Both the position numbers and the translations under genes were made by a program. DNA of 64,000 bases from assembly GCF_900100545.1 (NCBI RefSeq), contig NZ_FNDP01000001.1, positions 98,337 to 162,336 of the forward strand. Direction: 5' to 3'. A model generated the notes under the pieces. It was given only the letters and a program-made list of their open reading frames with translations, searched no databases and was not told the origin of the DNA. The stretch is from Pseudobutyrivibrio sp. 49 (GTDB taxonomy: Bacteria; Bacillota; Clostridia; Lachnospirales; Lachnospiraceae). Shown here piece after piece: positions 43,300 to 53,189 of this stretch (positions are counted from its first letter, which is position 1; each line of letters opens with the position of its first letter).

Positions 43300-44844
43300 A
43301 TGAGTAAGAAACCTGTAGTACTTATGGTTCTCGATGGATATGGTCTTAATGACAATCCTAAGGGAAACGCCATTGCAATGGCAAAGACACCTGTTATGGA
43401 TAAGCTTATGGCTGAGTGCCCATTTGTTCCGGGCCAGGCATCAGGTATGTTTGTTGGTCTTCCAGATGGCCAGATGGGAAATTCAGAGGTAGGACATATG
43501 AATATCGGCGCAGGCCGTATCATCTACCAGGATCTCACAAGAATCACTAAGGCTATCAATGATGGCGAGTTCTTCGAGAACAAGGTTCTTCTTGAGGCAA
43601 TTGAAAACTGCAAAAAGAATGATTCTGATTTACATCTTTGGGGTCTTCTTTCTGACGGTGGCGTTCACAGCCACATCGAGCACCTTTATGGAATGCTTGA
43701 GATGTGCAAGAAGAACGGTCTTACAAAGGTATTCGTTCACGCCTTCCTTGATGGTAGAGATACACCACCAGCTTCTGGTAAGGATTTCTTAGCTCAGCTT
43801 CAGAGCAAGATGGATGAAATCGGAGTTGGTGCAATTGCATCTATCTCTGGTCGTTACTACGCTATGGATAGAGATAACAACTGGGATCGTGTACAGAAGG
43901 CTTACGATTCACTTGTTAAGGGTGAGGGCGTTAAGGCTACTTCAGTTCAGGATGCTATGCAGGCTTCTTATGATGAAGGTGTTACTGATGAGTTCGTACT
44001 TCCAACAGTTATCACTTATGCTGATGGAACTCCACTTTCAGTTGTTAAGAACGGCGATTCAGTTGTATTCTTCAACTTCCGTCCAGACCGTGCTCGTGAA
44101 ATTACAAGAGCATTCTGCGATGACAAGTTCACAGGATTCGATAGAGAATTCCTTAATTTATATTATGCTTGCTTCAAGGATTACGATGAGACAATCCCTA
44201 ACAAGCACATTGCTTTCGAGAAGGAGAGCATTACAAATACTTTCGGCGAGTTCCTTGCAAACAGCGGCTTAAAGCAGCTTAGACTTGCTGAGACAGAAAA
44301 ATACGCACACGTTACATTCTTCTTCAACGGTGGTGTTGAAGAGCCTAACAAGGACGAGGAGAGAATCCTTGTTAACTCACCAAAGGATGTAGCTACATAT
44401 GACCTTAAGCCTGAAATGTCGGCACCAGAGGTTGGCGCAAAGCTTGTAGAGGCTATCAAGTCTGATAAGTACGATGTTATCGTTATCAACTTTGCTAACC
44501 CAGATATGGTAGGTCATACTGGCGTCATAGAGGCAGCTGTTGCAGCTGTAGAGCGTGTTGACTCACTTGTAGGAGAGGCAGTAGAGGCAGTAAAGGAGAA
44601 GGACGGAGCGTTGTTCATCTGTGCTGACCACGGAAATGCTGAGAAGATGATTGATTATGAGACAGGAGAGCCACACACAGCTCACACAACAAATCCTGTT
44701 CCATTTATCTTAGTTAACTATGATGAGGCTTACACACTTCGCGAAGGCGGCGCATTGTGTGATATCGCTCCTACACTTATCGAGATCATGGGTCTTGAGC
44801 AGCCAAAGGAGATGACTGGTAAGTCACTTTTAATTAAGAAATAG
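43300..44844 (+). CDS. gpmI: 2,3-bisphosphoglycerate-independent phosphoglycerate mutase
   Basis: A 514-residue alkaline-phosphatase-superfamily enzyme interconverting 3- and 2-phosphoglycerate using two metal ions. VLMVLDGYGLNDN supplies the first metal ligand and MGNSEVGHMNIGAGR the nucleophilic Ser; the second metal site is in FNFRPDRARE, VINFANPDMVGHTG and CADHGNAEKM. AAGGAGG precedes the ATG. It carries the same codon bias as gap-pgk-tpiA, from which it is parted by the Sel1 and capA genes. Confidence 0.97.
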   Translation: MSKKPVVLMVLDGYGLNDNPKGNAIAMAKTPVMDKLMAECPFVPGQASGMFVGLPDGQMGNSEVGHMNIGAGRIIYQDLTRITKAINDGEFFENKVLLEAIENCKKNDSDLHLWGLLSDGGVHSHIEHLYGMLEMCKKNGLTKVFVHAFLDGRDTPPASGKDFLAQLQSKMDEIGVGAIASISGRYYAMDRDNNWDRVQKAYDSLVKGEGVKATSVQDAMQASYDEGVTDEFVLPTVITYADGTPLSVVKNGDSVVFFNFRPDRAREITRAFCDDKFTGFDREFLNLYYACFKDYDETIPNKHIAFEKESITNTFGEFLANSGLKQLRLAETEKYAHVTFFFNGGVEEPNKDEERILVNSPKDVATYDLKPEMSAPEVGAKLVEAIKSDKYDVIVINFANPDMVGHTGVIEAAVAAVERVDSLVGEAVEAVKEKDGALFICADHGNAEKMIDYETGEPHTAHTTNPVPFILVNYDEAYTLREGGALCDIAPTLIEIMGLEQPKEMTGKSLLIKK

Positions 44845-44911
44845 TTGTTCGCCTCCTTTTAGGAGGCAGAGCGATTAAAATAAACTAAATAAAAAGAGAG
44901 AGGATTTGATT

Positions 44912-45778
44912 ATGAAACCAATTAAAGAGGGAAAAGTAAGAGAAGTATACGATAACGGAGATAGCATTATCATGGTGGCAACAGATCGTATATCTGCATT
45001 CGATGTTATTTTAAAGAATAAGATAGTAAATAAGGGTGCTGTTCTTACACAGATGTCTAAGTTCTGGTTCGACCTTACAAAGGACATCGTTCCAAATCAC
45101 ATGCTTTCAACAGATGTAAAGGATATGCCTGAGTTCTTCCAGAACGAAGAATACAAAGGCAAGTCAATGATGTGCAAGAAGCTCACAATGCTTCCAATCG
45201 AGTGCATCGTTCGCGGTTACATCACAGGCTCTGGCTGGGCTAGCTACAAAGAGAACGGTACTGTTTGTGGTATAGAGCTTCCAGCAGGTCTTAAGGAATC
45301 TGATAAGCTCCCTGAGCCTATCTACACTCCTTCAACTAAGGCAGAAATTGGTGATCATGATGAAAATATCTCTTTCGAGCGTTCCATTGAAGTTCTTGAA
45401 AAGGAATTTCCAGGTCACGGTTTAGAGTACGCTACTGCTCTCCGTGATAATACAATTGCTCTTTATAAGAAGTGCGCTGATTATGCTCTCACAAAGGGTA
45501 TCATCATTGCAGATACAAAGTTTGAGTTTGGTCTTGATGAGGCAGGCAATGTAGTACTTGCTGACGAAATGCTTACACCAGATAGCTCACGTTTCTGGCC
45601 ACTAGAAGGATATGAGGCAGGCCACGGTCAGCCATCCTTCGATAAGCAGTTTGTACGCGACTGGCTCAAGGCAAATCCAGAGTCTGATTACCTCCTTCCA
45701 CAGGATGTAATTGATAAGACCATCGATAAGTACCTTGAAGCGTATAAATTACTTACAGGTAAGGAACTCAGTATCTAG
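44912..45778 (+). CDS. purC: SAICAR synthase
   Basis: A 288-residue enzyme that joins aspartate to CAIR in purine synthesis. The start PIKEGKVREVYDNGD is the ATP-binding SAICAR motif; ECIVRGYITGSGW and IIADTKFEFGLD (with LADEMLTPDSSRFW) are the two family signatures. ATG 44912 follows GAGAGAGG by 8 bases. It heads the run purC-purF-purB, with 33 bases to purF. Confidence 0.97.
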   Translation: MKPIKEGKVREVYDNGDSIIMVATDRISAFDVILKNKIVNKGAVLTQMSKFWFDLTKDIVPNHMLSTDVKDMPEFFQNEEYKGKSMMCKKLTMLPIECIVRGYITGSGWASYKENGTVCGIELPAGLKESDKLPEPIYTPSTKAEIGDHDENISFERSIEVLEKEFPGHGLEYATALRDNTIALYKKCADYALTKGIIIADTKFEFGLDEAGNVVLADEMLTPDSSRFWPLEGYEAGHGQPSFDKQFVRDWLKANPESDYLLPQDVIDKTIDKYLEAYKLLTGKELSI

Positions 45779-45811
45779 ACATATTTCGGATTAAAGTAAT
45801 AGGAGTAATTA

Positions 45812-47257
45812 ATGGGAGATTTTAACTTAAAGGACATGCCATGGGACGGACTGCATGAGGAGTGCGGCGTCTTTGCTATGTATGATTTCGACGGTGGGGA
45901 CGTTGCCTCCTCTATTTATTATGGCCTTTTTGCTTTACAGCACAGAGGACAGGAGAGCTGCGGTATCGCCGTATCAGATACTAATGGTCCAAAGCGTAAC
46001 TATGCTTTGCATAAAGACATGGGCCTTGTTAATGAAGTTTTTAATCAGGAAATATTAGAGAGCATGCACGGAGATATCGGTGTGGGTCACACCAGATATT
46101 CCACTGCTGGTTCTTCCTGTCGTGAGAATGCACAGCCACTTGTGCTTTCTTATTGGAAGGGTCTTCTTGGAATGGCACATAATGGAAATCTTATCAATGC
46201 CGATGAGCTTCGTGAAGAGCTTTCAATGACAGGTGCTATTTTCCAGACTACTATCGATTCTGAAACTATTGCATACCTTATCGCAAGAGAGCGACTTAAG
46301 AGTGCTTCAGTTGAGGAAGCTGTTGCAAAAGCTTGTGACAGAATAAAGGGAGCATATTCGCTGGTAGTAATGTCACCAAGAAAGCTTATTGCAGCCCGCG
46401 ATCCACAGGGCTTCAGACCTCTTTGTATTGGTAAGCGTGATAATGCTTATGTTATAGCATCTGAGACCTGTGCTCTTGATACTATCGGAGCGGAGTTTGT
46501 TCGTGATGTTGAGCCAGGTGAGATTGTTACTATTTCTCCTGATTTTGGAATTAAATCAGATAAGAGCAGATGTGTTCCTAAAAATGAACATGGTCGTTGT
46601 ATTTTCGAATACATTTATTTTGCAAGAACAGACAGTACCTTTGATGGAAAATCTGTATATGATGCACGTATTAAAGCAGGACGTTTCCTTGCACAGGATT
46701 CTCCTGTAGAGGCAGACCTTGTAGTTGGCGTACCAGAGTCTGGTAATGCGGCTGCGCTTGGTTATTCTATGGAGTCAGGTATTCCATATGGAACAGCCTT
46801 CATTAAGAATAGCTACGTAGGACGAACATTCATTAAGCCTAAGCAGAAGAGCAGAGAGTCTTCAGTTCAGGTTAAGCTTAACGCCCTTAGAGAGGTTGTT
46901 GCAGGAAAGCGTATCATAATGATTGATGATTCCATCGTACGTGGTACCACATCAGATAGAATTGTTAAGATGCTTAGAGATGCAGGCGCTACAGAAGTAC
47001 ACGTTAGAATTTCATCACCACCATTCTTGTGGCCATGCTATTTCGGTACAGATGTACCTTGCAGAGAGCAGCTTATTGCATACAATCGCTCAGTAGATGA
47101 AATCTGCGGAATTATCGGAGCAGATTCGCTGGCATATCTACAGTTTGATCGTTTATCGCAGATGGTAGACGGTTTGGAGATTTGTCATGGTTGTTTTGAT
47201 GGAAATTACCCTATGGACCCACCTACTAAAGATATAAGAGGAGAATATGATGAGTAA
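45812..47257 (+). CDS. purF: Amidophosphoribosyltransferase
   Basis: A 481-residue enzyme making phosphoribosylamine from PRPP and glutamine. Cys18 (HEECGVFAMYD) becomes the N-terminal nucleophile after removal of a 17-residue propeptide, as in the Bacillus-type enzyme. The glutaminase domain has LQHRGQESCGIA and GVGHTRYSTAG; the PRPP site is IIMIDDSIVRGTTSDRI. C-terminal cysteines consistent with an Fe-S cluster lie in PCYFGTDVPCRE and EICHGCFDG. Its end overlaps purB by 8 bases. Confidence 0.97.
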   Translation: MGDFNLKDMPWDGLHEECGVFAMYDFDGGDVASSIYYGLFALQHRGQESCGIAVSDTNGPKRNYALHKDMGLVNEVFNQEILESMHGDIGVGHTRYSTAGSSCRENAQPLVLSYWKGLLGMAHNGNLINADELREELSMTGAIFQTTIDSETIAYLIARERLKSASVEEAVAKACDRIKGAYSLVVMSPRKLIAARDPQGFRPLCIGKRDNAYVIASETCALDTIGAEFVRDVEPGEIVTISPDFGIKSDKSRCVPKNEHGRCIFEYIYFARTDSTFDGKSVYDARIKAGRFLAQDSPVEADLVVGVPESGNAAALGYSMESGIPYGTAFIKNSYVGRTFIKPKQKSRESSVQVKLNALREVVAGKRIIMIDDSIVRGTTSDRIVKMLRDAGATEVHVRISSPPFLWPCYFGTDVPCREQLIAYNRSVDEICGIIGADSLAYLQFDRLSQMVDGLEICHGCFDGNYPMDPPTKDIRGEYDE

Positions 47258-48704
47258 TACAGATAGATACAGTAGCCCACTTTCAGAGAGATATGCCAGC
47301 AAGGAGATGCAGTATATTTTTTCTCAGGATAAGAAGTTTTCAACATGGCGTCGTCTTTGGATTGCTCTTGCTGAGACAGAGATGGAGCTTGGTCTTTCTC
47401 AAGATGGAAAGCCAGTCATCACTCAGGAGATGATTGATGAGATGAAGCAGCACATTGAGGATATTAATTATGATGTTGCTGTTGCCCGCGAGAAGGAAGT
47501 AAGACACGATGTAATGAGCCATGTATATGCTTATGGCAAACAGTGTCCAAAGGCAGCAGGTATTATTCACCTTGGTGCAACAAGCTGCTATGTTGGTGAT
47601 AATACAGATATCATTATCATGCGTGATGCACTTCTTCTTATCAGAAAGAAGCTTGTAAATGTTATTGCTGAGCTTGCTGCATTCGCTGATAAATATAAGG
47701 CACAGCCTACACTTGCATTTACTCATTTTCAGCCAGCACAGCCTACAACAGTAGGAAAGCGTGCTACACTTTGGCTTAATGAGTTTGTTATGGATCTTGA
47801 GGATTTGGATTATGTGCTTTCTACTCTTAAGCTTCTTGGTTCAAAGGGTACTACAGGTACACAGGCAAGCTTCCTTGAGCTTTTCAACGGCGACAACGAG
47901 ACAATCGACAAGATTGATCCTACAATCGCAAAGAAAATGGGATTTGAGTCTTGCTATCCAGTATCAGGCCAGACATATTCTCGTAAGGTAGACACAAGAG
48001 TTTGCAATATCCTTGCAGGTATTGCAGCCAGTGCTCATAAGATGTCAAATGACATTCGTCTTCTTCAGCATCTTAAGGAAGTAGAAGAACCATTTGAGAA
48101 GAGCCAGATTGGTTCATCAGCTATGGCTTATAAGAGAAATCCAATGAGAAGTGAAAGAATCGCATCTCTTTCAAGATACGTTATGATTGATGCTCTTAAC
48201 CCAGCAATCACATCAGCTACTCAGTGGTTTGAGCGCACCCTTGACGATTCTGCTAACAAGCGTCTTTCTATCGCAGAGGGCTTCCTTGCTACTGATGGTG
48301 TACTTGATCTTTGTCTTAACGTAGTAGACGGTCTTGTGGTTTACGATAAGGTTATTACAAAGCGTCTTATGTCTGAGCTTCCATTCATGGCTACAGAGAA
48401 CATCATGATGGATGCTGTTAAGCTTGGCGGCAACAGACAGGAGCTTCACGAGAAGATTAGAACTCTTTCTATGGAGGCAGGAAAGAACGTAAAGGTAGAA
48501 GGTAAGGAGAACAACCTTCTTGAGCTTATCGCTGCAGATGACGAGTTCCCAATGGGTCTTGAGGAGCTTGAGGCTACAATGGAGCCTGCACGTTATGTTG
48601 GACGTAGCCCACGTCAGGTAGAGGTTTACCTCCGCGAGGTTATTACACCAATCCTTGATGCAAATAAGGATATCCTTGGCGTAAAAGCAGAAATCAACGT
48701 ATAA
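47250..48704 (+). CDS. purB: Adenylosuccinate lyase
   Basis: A 484-residue fumarase-superfamily lyase acting twice in purine synthesis (SAICAR to AICAR, adenylosuccinate to AMP). Signatures are [30 protein letters not shown] and the catalytic loop [19 protein letters not shown] 47250 lies 6 bases after AGAGGAG; ATG 47247 is the alternative. The protein is complete, but its stop is followed directly by a truncated sstT frame, so this is a deletion boundary. Confidence 0.96.
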   Translation: MSNTDRYSSPLSERYASKEMQYIFSQDKKFSTWRRLWIALAETEMELGLSQDGKPVITQEMIDEMKQHIEDINYDVAVAREKEVRHDVMSHVYAYGKQCPKAAGIIHLGATSCYVGDNTDIIIMRDALLLIRKKLVNVIAELAAFADKYKAQPTLAFTHFQPAQPTTVGKRATLWLNEFVMDLEDLDYVLSTLKLLGSKGTTGTQASFLELFNGDNETIDKIDPTIAKKMGFESCYPVSGQTYSRKVDTRVCNILAGIAASAHKMSNDIRLLQHLKEVEEPFEKSQIGSSAMAYKRNPMRSERIASLSRYVMIDALNPAITSATQWFERTLDDSANKRLSIAEGFLATDGVLDLCLNVVDGLVVYDKVITKRLMSELPFMATENIMMDAVKLGGNRQELHEKIRTLSMEAGKNVKVEGKENNLLELIAADDEFPMGLEELEATMEPARYVGRSPRQVEVYLREVITPILDANKDILGVKAEINV

Positions 48705-48714
48705 TAATGAGAAT

Positions 48715-49377
48715 GTATCTACAAACGGTATGTCAATCTTCACAGACTATGGAAAGCTTTTAATTCTTCTTGTTGGATGTATGCTTGCAGTTGCACTTAT
48801 TGTAGATCCACTTCTTGCAGCAATCGTTCTTAGAAGAAATCCATATCCACTTGTTTTCAGATGTCTCAGAGAGTCAGGTGTGACAGCCTTCTTTACTAGA
48901 AGTTCAGCTGCAAATATTCCTGTAAACATGGAGCTTTGCGAGAAGCTTGGCATGGACCCAGAAATGTATGCTGTATCCATTCCTCTCGGTGCAACTATCA
49001 ACATGGACGGTGCAGCTATCACAATCGCGGTAATGTCACTTGCAGCTGCTAACACAGTAGGAATTCAGGTTTCCTTTGCCACAGCACTTATCCTTGCTTT
49101 CATTGCAACTCTTGCTGCCTGCGGAGCTTCAGGTGTTGCTGGTGGTTCACTTCTTCTTATCCCAATGGCTTGCTCATTATTCGGAGTTAATGCTGATGTA
49201 GCCATGCAGGTAGTAGCAGTAGGATTTATCATCGGTGTAGTTCAGGATTCTGTTGAGACAGCCCTTAATTCCTCAGGTGATGTTATGTTTGCTGCAACAG
49301 CAGAGTACGCTCAGTGGAAGAAGCAGGGTAAATCTCTTCCAACATTTTTAGGCGGAGATACCAAACTTGATATCTAA
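48715..49377 (+). pseudogene. sstT: 5'-truncated serine/threonine:Na+ symporter (sstT)
   Basis: The frame encodes the C-terminal half of SstT (DAACS family): [20 protein letters not shown], then [56 protein letters not shown] and [19 protein letters not shown]. Full SstT is about 400-415 residues; some 215 N-terminal residues are missing. Homology already extends upstream of the first ATG (48730), to within about 10 bases of the purB stop, and no ribosome binding site or promoter is seen. It is therefore a deletion remnant rather than a small gene. A terminator follows at 49397. Confidence 0.88.
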
Positions 49378-49396
49378 TTTTTATTGAATTTTTTCT

Positions 49397-49438
49397 ATCC
49401 CAATGTGGGGCATGATGCTTCACACTGGGATTTTTTTT
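49397..49438 (+). terminator. Terminator after the sstT remnant
   Basis: ATCCCAATGTG (49397-49407) pairs with CACACTGGGAT (49421-49431, one mismatch) and runs into eight Ts. Confidence 0.85.
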
Positions 49439-49492
49439 GCCGATATATAGTAATGGAATATATTCAACATTACTATGGGGCGGTGATAAAAA

Positions 49493-52400
49493 ATGGATAA
49501 AAAATTCTTTGTACGAATACTGGCATTGGCTATGGTAGCAGTGTTAGTTCAAGCGTATTTAAATAGAAATTTCCTTTTTTCTGAAGCAGACGAATTGGAT
49601 TTAAATATAAATACCATTATGGAATTGAGCTCTGAAAAAGCTGGAGATGGAGAAGAGTCTGATTCCAAAGAAGAACAAAAGAATGATGAGGCAGGTAAGT
49701 CTGAGGAAGAACCTAAGTCTGAGGAACTCAAGTCAGGTGAGGGGCAGAATTCTGATGAAGATGTTAAACCAGAAGAAGCAAAAAGTGACGATGAGTCAAA
49801 GGCTACTGATGAAACTGGTGCTGAGGGAGAAAAGAAAGATGGGGAGGAGAAGTCTGTCAAATTAAGAAAGAGCGGAGAAGGATCTTCTGATGGGGAAGAT
49901 ACAGACGGTGAAGAAGAGGAAGAAGAGGGAGAAGAAGGAGAAGGAAACCAGCAGCCAACGGAAGAAGAAAAGGATAAATGGACAGTAACAGTAAGGGACG
50001 GCATTGAACATATCTCTATTGAAATATCAAACCATAATCCTTCTGTTGACGATACTGTTTCGGTCATAGCTCGACCTGATGATGGATATCAGGTAAAGAG
50101 CCTTTCGGTAAAACCTGCCGTAGCTGATACCTTTACAGAGATTTCCTTATCACCTTCTGAGGACGGCAGTTGTAGTTTTACTCAGCCAAATGGAGACGCA
50201 ATTATAGATGCATCTGCAGAGATAGTAAGCTACACCATTGCTACACCTACAATTTATCCTGAAGCGGCACAGACGGAATGCAGTATTCAGATACAAGGTA
50301 TCATTAAGCAGCCAGAGTCTACCGCTGAGGGCAATACAAATGCCTGTGTTGGCGACAAAGTAGTTTTATCTGTAATAGAAAAAGTCGGATATGTCCTTTC
50401 GTCTATTGCTGTCACAGATAGTAATAGCAATAAAATTGATGCAGTTAAAAATCTTGATGGTAATTATGAATTTATGATGCCAGCGGCAAATATAGATTCT
50501 ATAGTCGCAACCTTTATAGATTTCAAAATTCTTGAAGAAGCAACAAAGCCATTTATTGTTAATGCCAACGGTCATGATATTCCACAGGTAGGAGATAGAT
50601 TGACCGCGTCTACATATGCTTTGCCAAGCATTCAGTGGAAATGGTATGCCAATGATGTATTCATTGAAGGAGCTACCAGTGAAATCTTGGTATTAACAGA
50701 TCGTGAGCTTGGAAAGACTATTAAGGTTCAGGCAACACAGCCTCGAAATGCTGCAGGCGAAGGAAAACCTGCTACAGATATTTCTCTTATGTCAGAGGCA
50801 ACACAGCCTGTTGTTGGCAGAGAAGCAGGAACTATTACAGCAGAAGAGGTGGCTGCAGCCATTATTTATGATTATGTAAATGAGACTATTAATGTGACAG
50901 CTGATTATGAGGTGGCCTTATCCGATTCTTCTATGGAAGGACAGACATCACTTGTTATTACAGACATTATAGATAGAGAAGTGAACAGGGTAGTCTATAT
51001 AAGAAGAAAGGCTACTGAAAGCTCACCTGCCAGTGAGTGGCTGGCGGTATTCATTCCTGAAAGACCAGCTGCGCCAGTGATAAGTGTAGAGAATGCTGTT
51101 ACCTCTGATTGGAATAATGGTGGCTTAGTGGGAACAAACTCTGCCATGGAGTACAGGCTGATTTCCGCTACAACCTATACCAGAGCAAATGACACATATA
51201 CCAAGGTGCCAATTGGAACCTATGTGATACGATATGCAGCAAGCGCCACAGCTTTTGCGGGTAAGACGGCAGAGTACACGGTGCGTAGACAGGTAATTGA
51301 ACTGACCGCACAAAATAAACCAGTTATTGTGAATGTTACTGCTTCCAGAACCCAGCCTATTATAGGAGATACTTTGGAGGTACAGGTAAATGCAGGACCT
51401 GGCATAACTTATCAGTGGTACGCAGGCAGTACAGCTATAAGTGGAGCCACTGGAGTGAGATATACACTGCCTACAAATACTTATAATAAGTATATAACGG
51501 TAAGGGCTACTCAGGCAGCCAACGTTGATGGTGAAGGTCACCCAGCAAGTGCAATAACAGTAGCGTCAGCCTCCGTTGGACCTGTAAAGAAGGTGCCTGG
51601 AGATTCAATCAGTGAATCAGAGATAAAAGAGCATCTTAGTTACAATTATCCGATGGAAGTAGTGGCTATAAGCTCTGATTATGAGATTTCAACAGGTTCT
51701 GGTTCTTCTGGAACAGCTAATTTAAAGCTGACATCAGTGCTAGACCGAAACAGCGCTAAATATATTTATGGACGAAGGAAAGCCTCTGACTGGAAGGAAG
51801 CAAGTTCATGGGTAAAGGTAAGTATCCCAGAAAGACCTGCAAGTCCTAGTAATCTAACGACAGAGGATGCATCCAGCTCAACTGCTGAGGATGGAAAGAT
51901 AATTGGAACCAGTACTTCTATGGAATATAAGGCCAGTGGAGCATCGTCTTATACAAAGGCGTCAGCATCATACACTACTGTTAAAGCAGGTACCTACTTC
52001 GTCAGAGTTGCAGCAACAGGCTCAAACTTTGCCAGCAAGTATGTAACTGTAAAGGTAGAAGCAAAAGCAGAGAAAAAAGAGACTACAACAGCTACTAAAA
52101 AAACAACTACAAAGAAGACCAGTAATAAGAAGTCATCCAACACTTCTAAAAAAACGGAAGTCGACGGTGAAGGCACAGCCTTAGATTTTGATCTTATAGA
52201 CAAGGACGACATGTGGAAAACTCTTCCTGAGGACACCAAGGCAGCTTTAAAAGAGTTATTAGAGTCTACAAGTGGTGAGCTAATAGATGCCAATGATATG
52301 TTAGATGCTTCCGCGGTGCAGGAAAGTGAGATTGCTGTACAGGATGTTCCAATAGCACTTGTGGTTGGTAAGGGTGTTATTGTAATTGAACTTGATAAAA

Positions 52401-53053
52401 TGGATTATGGTGGTGTAAAGCTACCAGATGCATACGCAGTTGCAAAGAGCATTCTTACGGAAGAACAAATTGATTTGATTTCAAGAGGTGGACTTGTTGA
52501 GCTAAAGATAGCCACTAATTCTACTCTTGAAGAGCGTATACCGGATGCCGAACAAGCTGTATTTGAAAAAGGATTTTTGGAATATAGTGAAGTATATCCA
52601 GATCTGACGAAAGAGGGATATTTCGATATAAACATATCCTATAAGTTTGATTCTCATGACTGGAAGGAAGTTACGGAAACGCTGGCTCCAATCAAGTTTG
52701 TTTTTGAATTACCTGACAATCTAAAAAACTCAGCTCAAGACTTTTATATGATAAGGGTTCATGATGGCGAAAGTGCTTTGTTAGGTGATCAGGATGAAGA
52801 CTTAAATACAGTTACCATATCTTCGGAGCAATTTTCTACTTATCTTTTGGTTAGCACGCCGGTGGTACCACTTGCTGTTTCCGAACCTATAGAAGAAGAG
52901 GTCGACGAAAAAGGAAATAGTCCTATTAAGTTTTTCGTTACTCATCAGTGGCCAATTCTTTTCTGGGCATTAGTGGGACTGGATGTTGTATTCCTTGCAT
53001 CAAGAAAGATAAGGAAGATGAGAAGGATGAAAAAACTAAAGACAGCTGAATAA
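49493..53053 (+). CDS. Large cell-surface protein with duplicated Ig-like modules
   Basis: A 1186-residue surface protein of unknown function. It has an N-terminal signal/anchor helix (about 6-22), a very acidic Glu/Ser/Asp-rich spacer (about 45-160), beta-rich repeats (PDDGYQVKSLSV type, about 165-345), and two homologous modules of about 255 residues at roughly 351-600 and 608-860. Each module opens with KPxIVN, has an Ig-like QWYA/QWKWYA strand and a TVRATQAAN or KVQATQPRN strand, and ends with IPERPA and EYxxxxA blocks. A Thr/Lys-rich linker (858-889), a further domain, and a C-terminal transmembrane helix (about 1153-1171) with a basic tail follow. No LPXTG motif is seen. Likely adhesion or envelope role. 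Confidence 0.82.
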   Translation: MDKKFFVRILALAMVAVLVQAYLNRNFLFSEADELDLNINTIMELSSEKAGDGEESDSKEEQKNDEAGKSEEEPKSEELKSGEGQNSDEDVKPEEAKSDDESKATDETGAEGEKKDGEEKSVKLRKSGEGSSDGEDTDGEEEEEEGEEGEGNQQPTEEEKDKWTVTVRDGIEHISIEISNHNPSVDDTVSVIARPDDGYQVKSLSVKPAVADTFTEISLSPSEDGSCSFTQPNGDAIIDASAEIVSYTIATPTIYPEAAQTECSIQIQGIIKQPESTAEGNTNACVGDKVVLSVIEKVGYVLSSIAVTDSNSNKIDAVKNLDGNYEFMMPAANIDSIVATFIDFKILEEATKPFIVNANGHDIPQVGDRLTASTYALPSIQWKWYANDVFIEGATSEILVLTDRELGKTIKVQATQPRNAAGEGKPATDISLMSEATQPVVGREAGTITAEEVAAAIIYDYVNETINVTADYEVALSDSSMEGQTSLVITDIIDREVNRVVYIRRKATESSPASEWLAVFIPERPAAPVISVENAVTSDWNNGGLVGTNSAMEYRLISATTYTRANDTYTKVPIGTYVIRYAASATAFAGKTAEYTVRRQVIELTAQNKPVIVNVTASRTQPIIGDTLEVQVNAGPGITYQWYAGSTAISGATGVRYTLPTNTYNKYITVRATQAANVDGEGHPASAITVASASVGPVKKVPGDSISESEIKEHLSYNYPMEVVAISSDYEISTGSGSSGTANLKLTSVLDRNSAKYIYGRRKASDWKEASSWVKVSIPERPASPSNLTTEDASSSTAEDGKIIGTSTSMEYKASGASSYTKASASYTTVKAGTYFVRVAATGSNFASKYVTVKVEAKAEKKETTTATKKTTTKKTSNKKSSNTSKKTEVDGEGTALDFDLIDKDDMWKTLPEDTKAALKELLESTSGELIDANDMLDASAVQESEIAVQDVPIALVVGKGVIVIELDKMDYGGVKLPDAYAVAKSILTEEQIDLISRGGLVELKIATNSTLEERIPDAEQAVFEKGFLEYSEVYPDLTKEGYFDINISYKFDSHDWKEVTETLAPIKFVFELPDNLKNSAQDFYMIRVHDGESALLGDQDEDLNTVTISSEQFSTYLLVSTPVVPLAVSEPIEEEVDEKGNSPIKFFVTHQWPILFWALVGLDVVFLASRKIRKMRRMKKLKTAE

Positions 53054-53060
53054 CAAACAG

Positions 53061-53091
53061 ACTCCCTTGCTGAAAAGCGAGGGAGTTTTTT
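53061..53091 (+). terminator. Terminator after the surface-protein gene
   Basis: ACTCCCTTGCT/AGCGAGGGAGT, an 11-bp stem (one G-U pair) with a 4-nt loop, is followed by TTTTT. Confidence 0.88.
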
Positions 53092-53189
53092 ATTGCATTT
53101 TCACATAGCCGTCACTTAGTAATCAGCTAACGATAATATTTGTGTTTTATAGTCTAGAAAGACAAAAAACACAAAGGAGAGTAATAGCT

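Noticed and set aside
44845..44875. Terminator GCCTCC/GGAGGC after gpmI
   Set aside because: The stem is short (6 bp) and no T-run follows, so it is not reported as a terminator.
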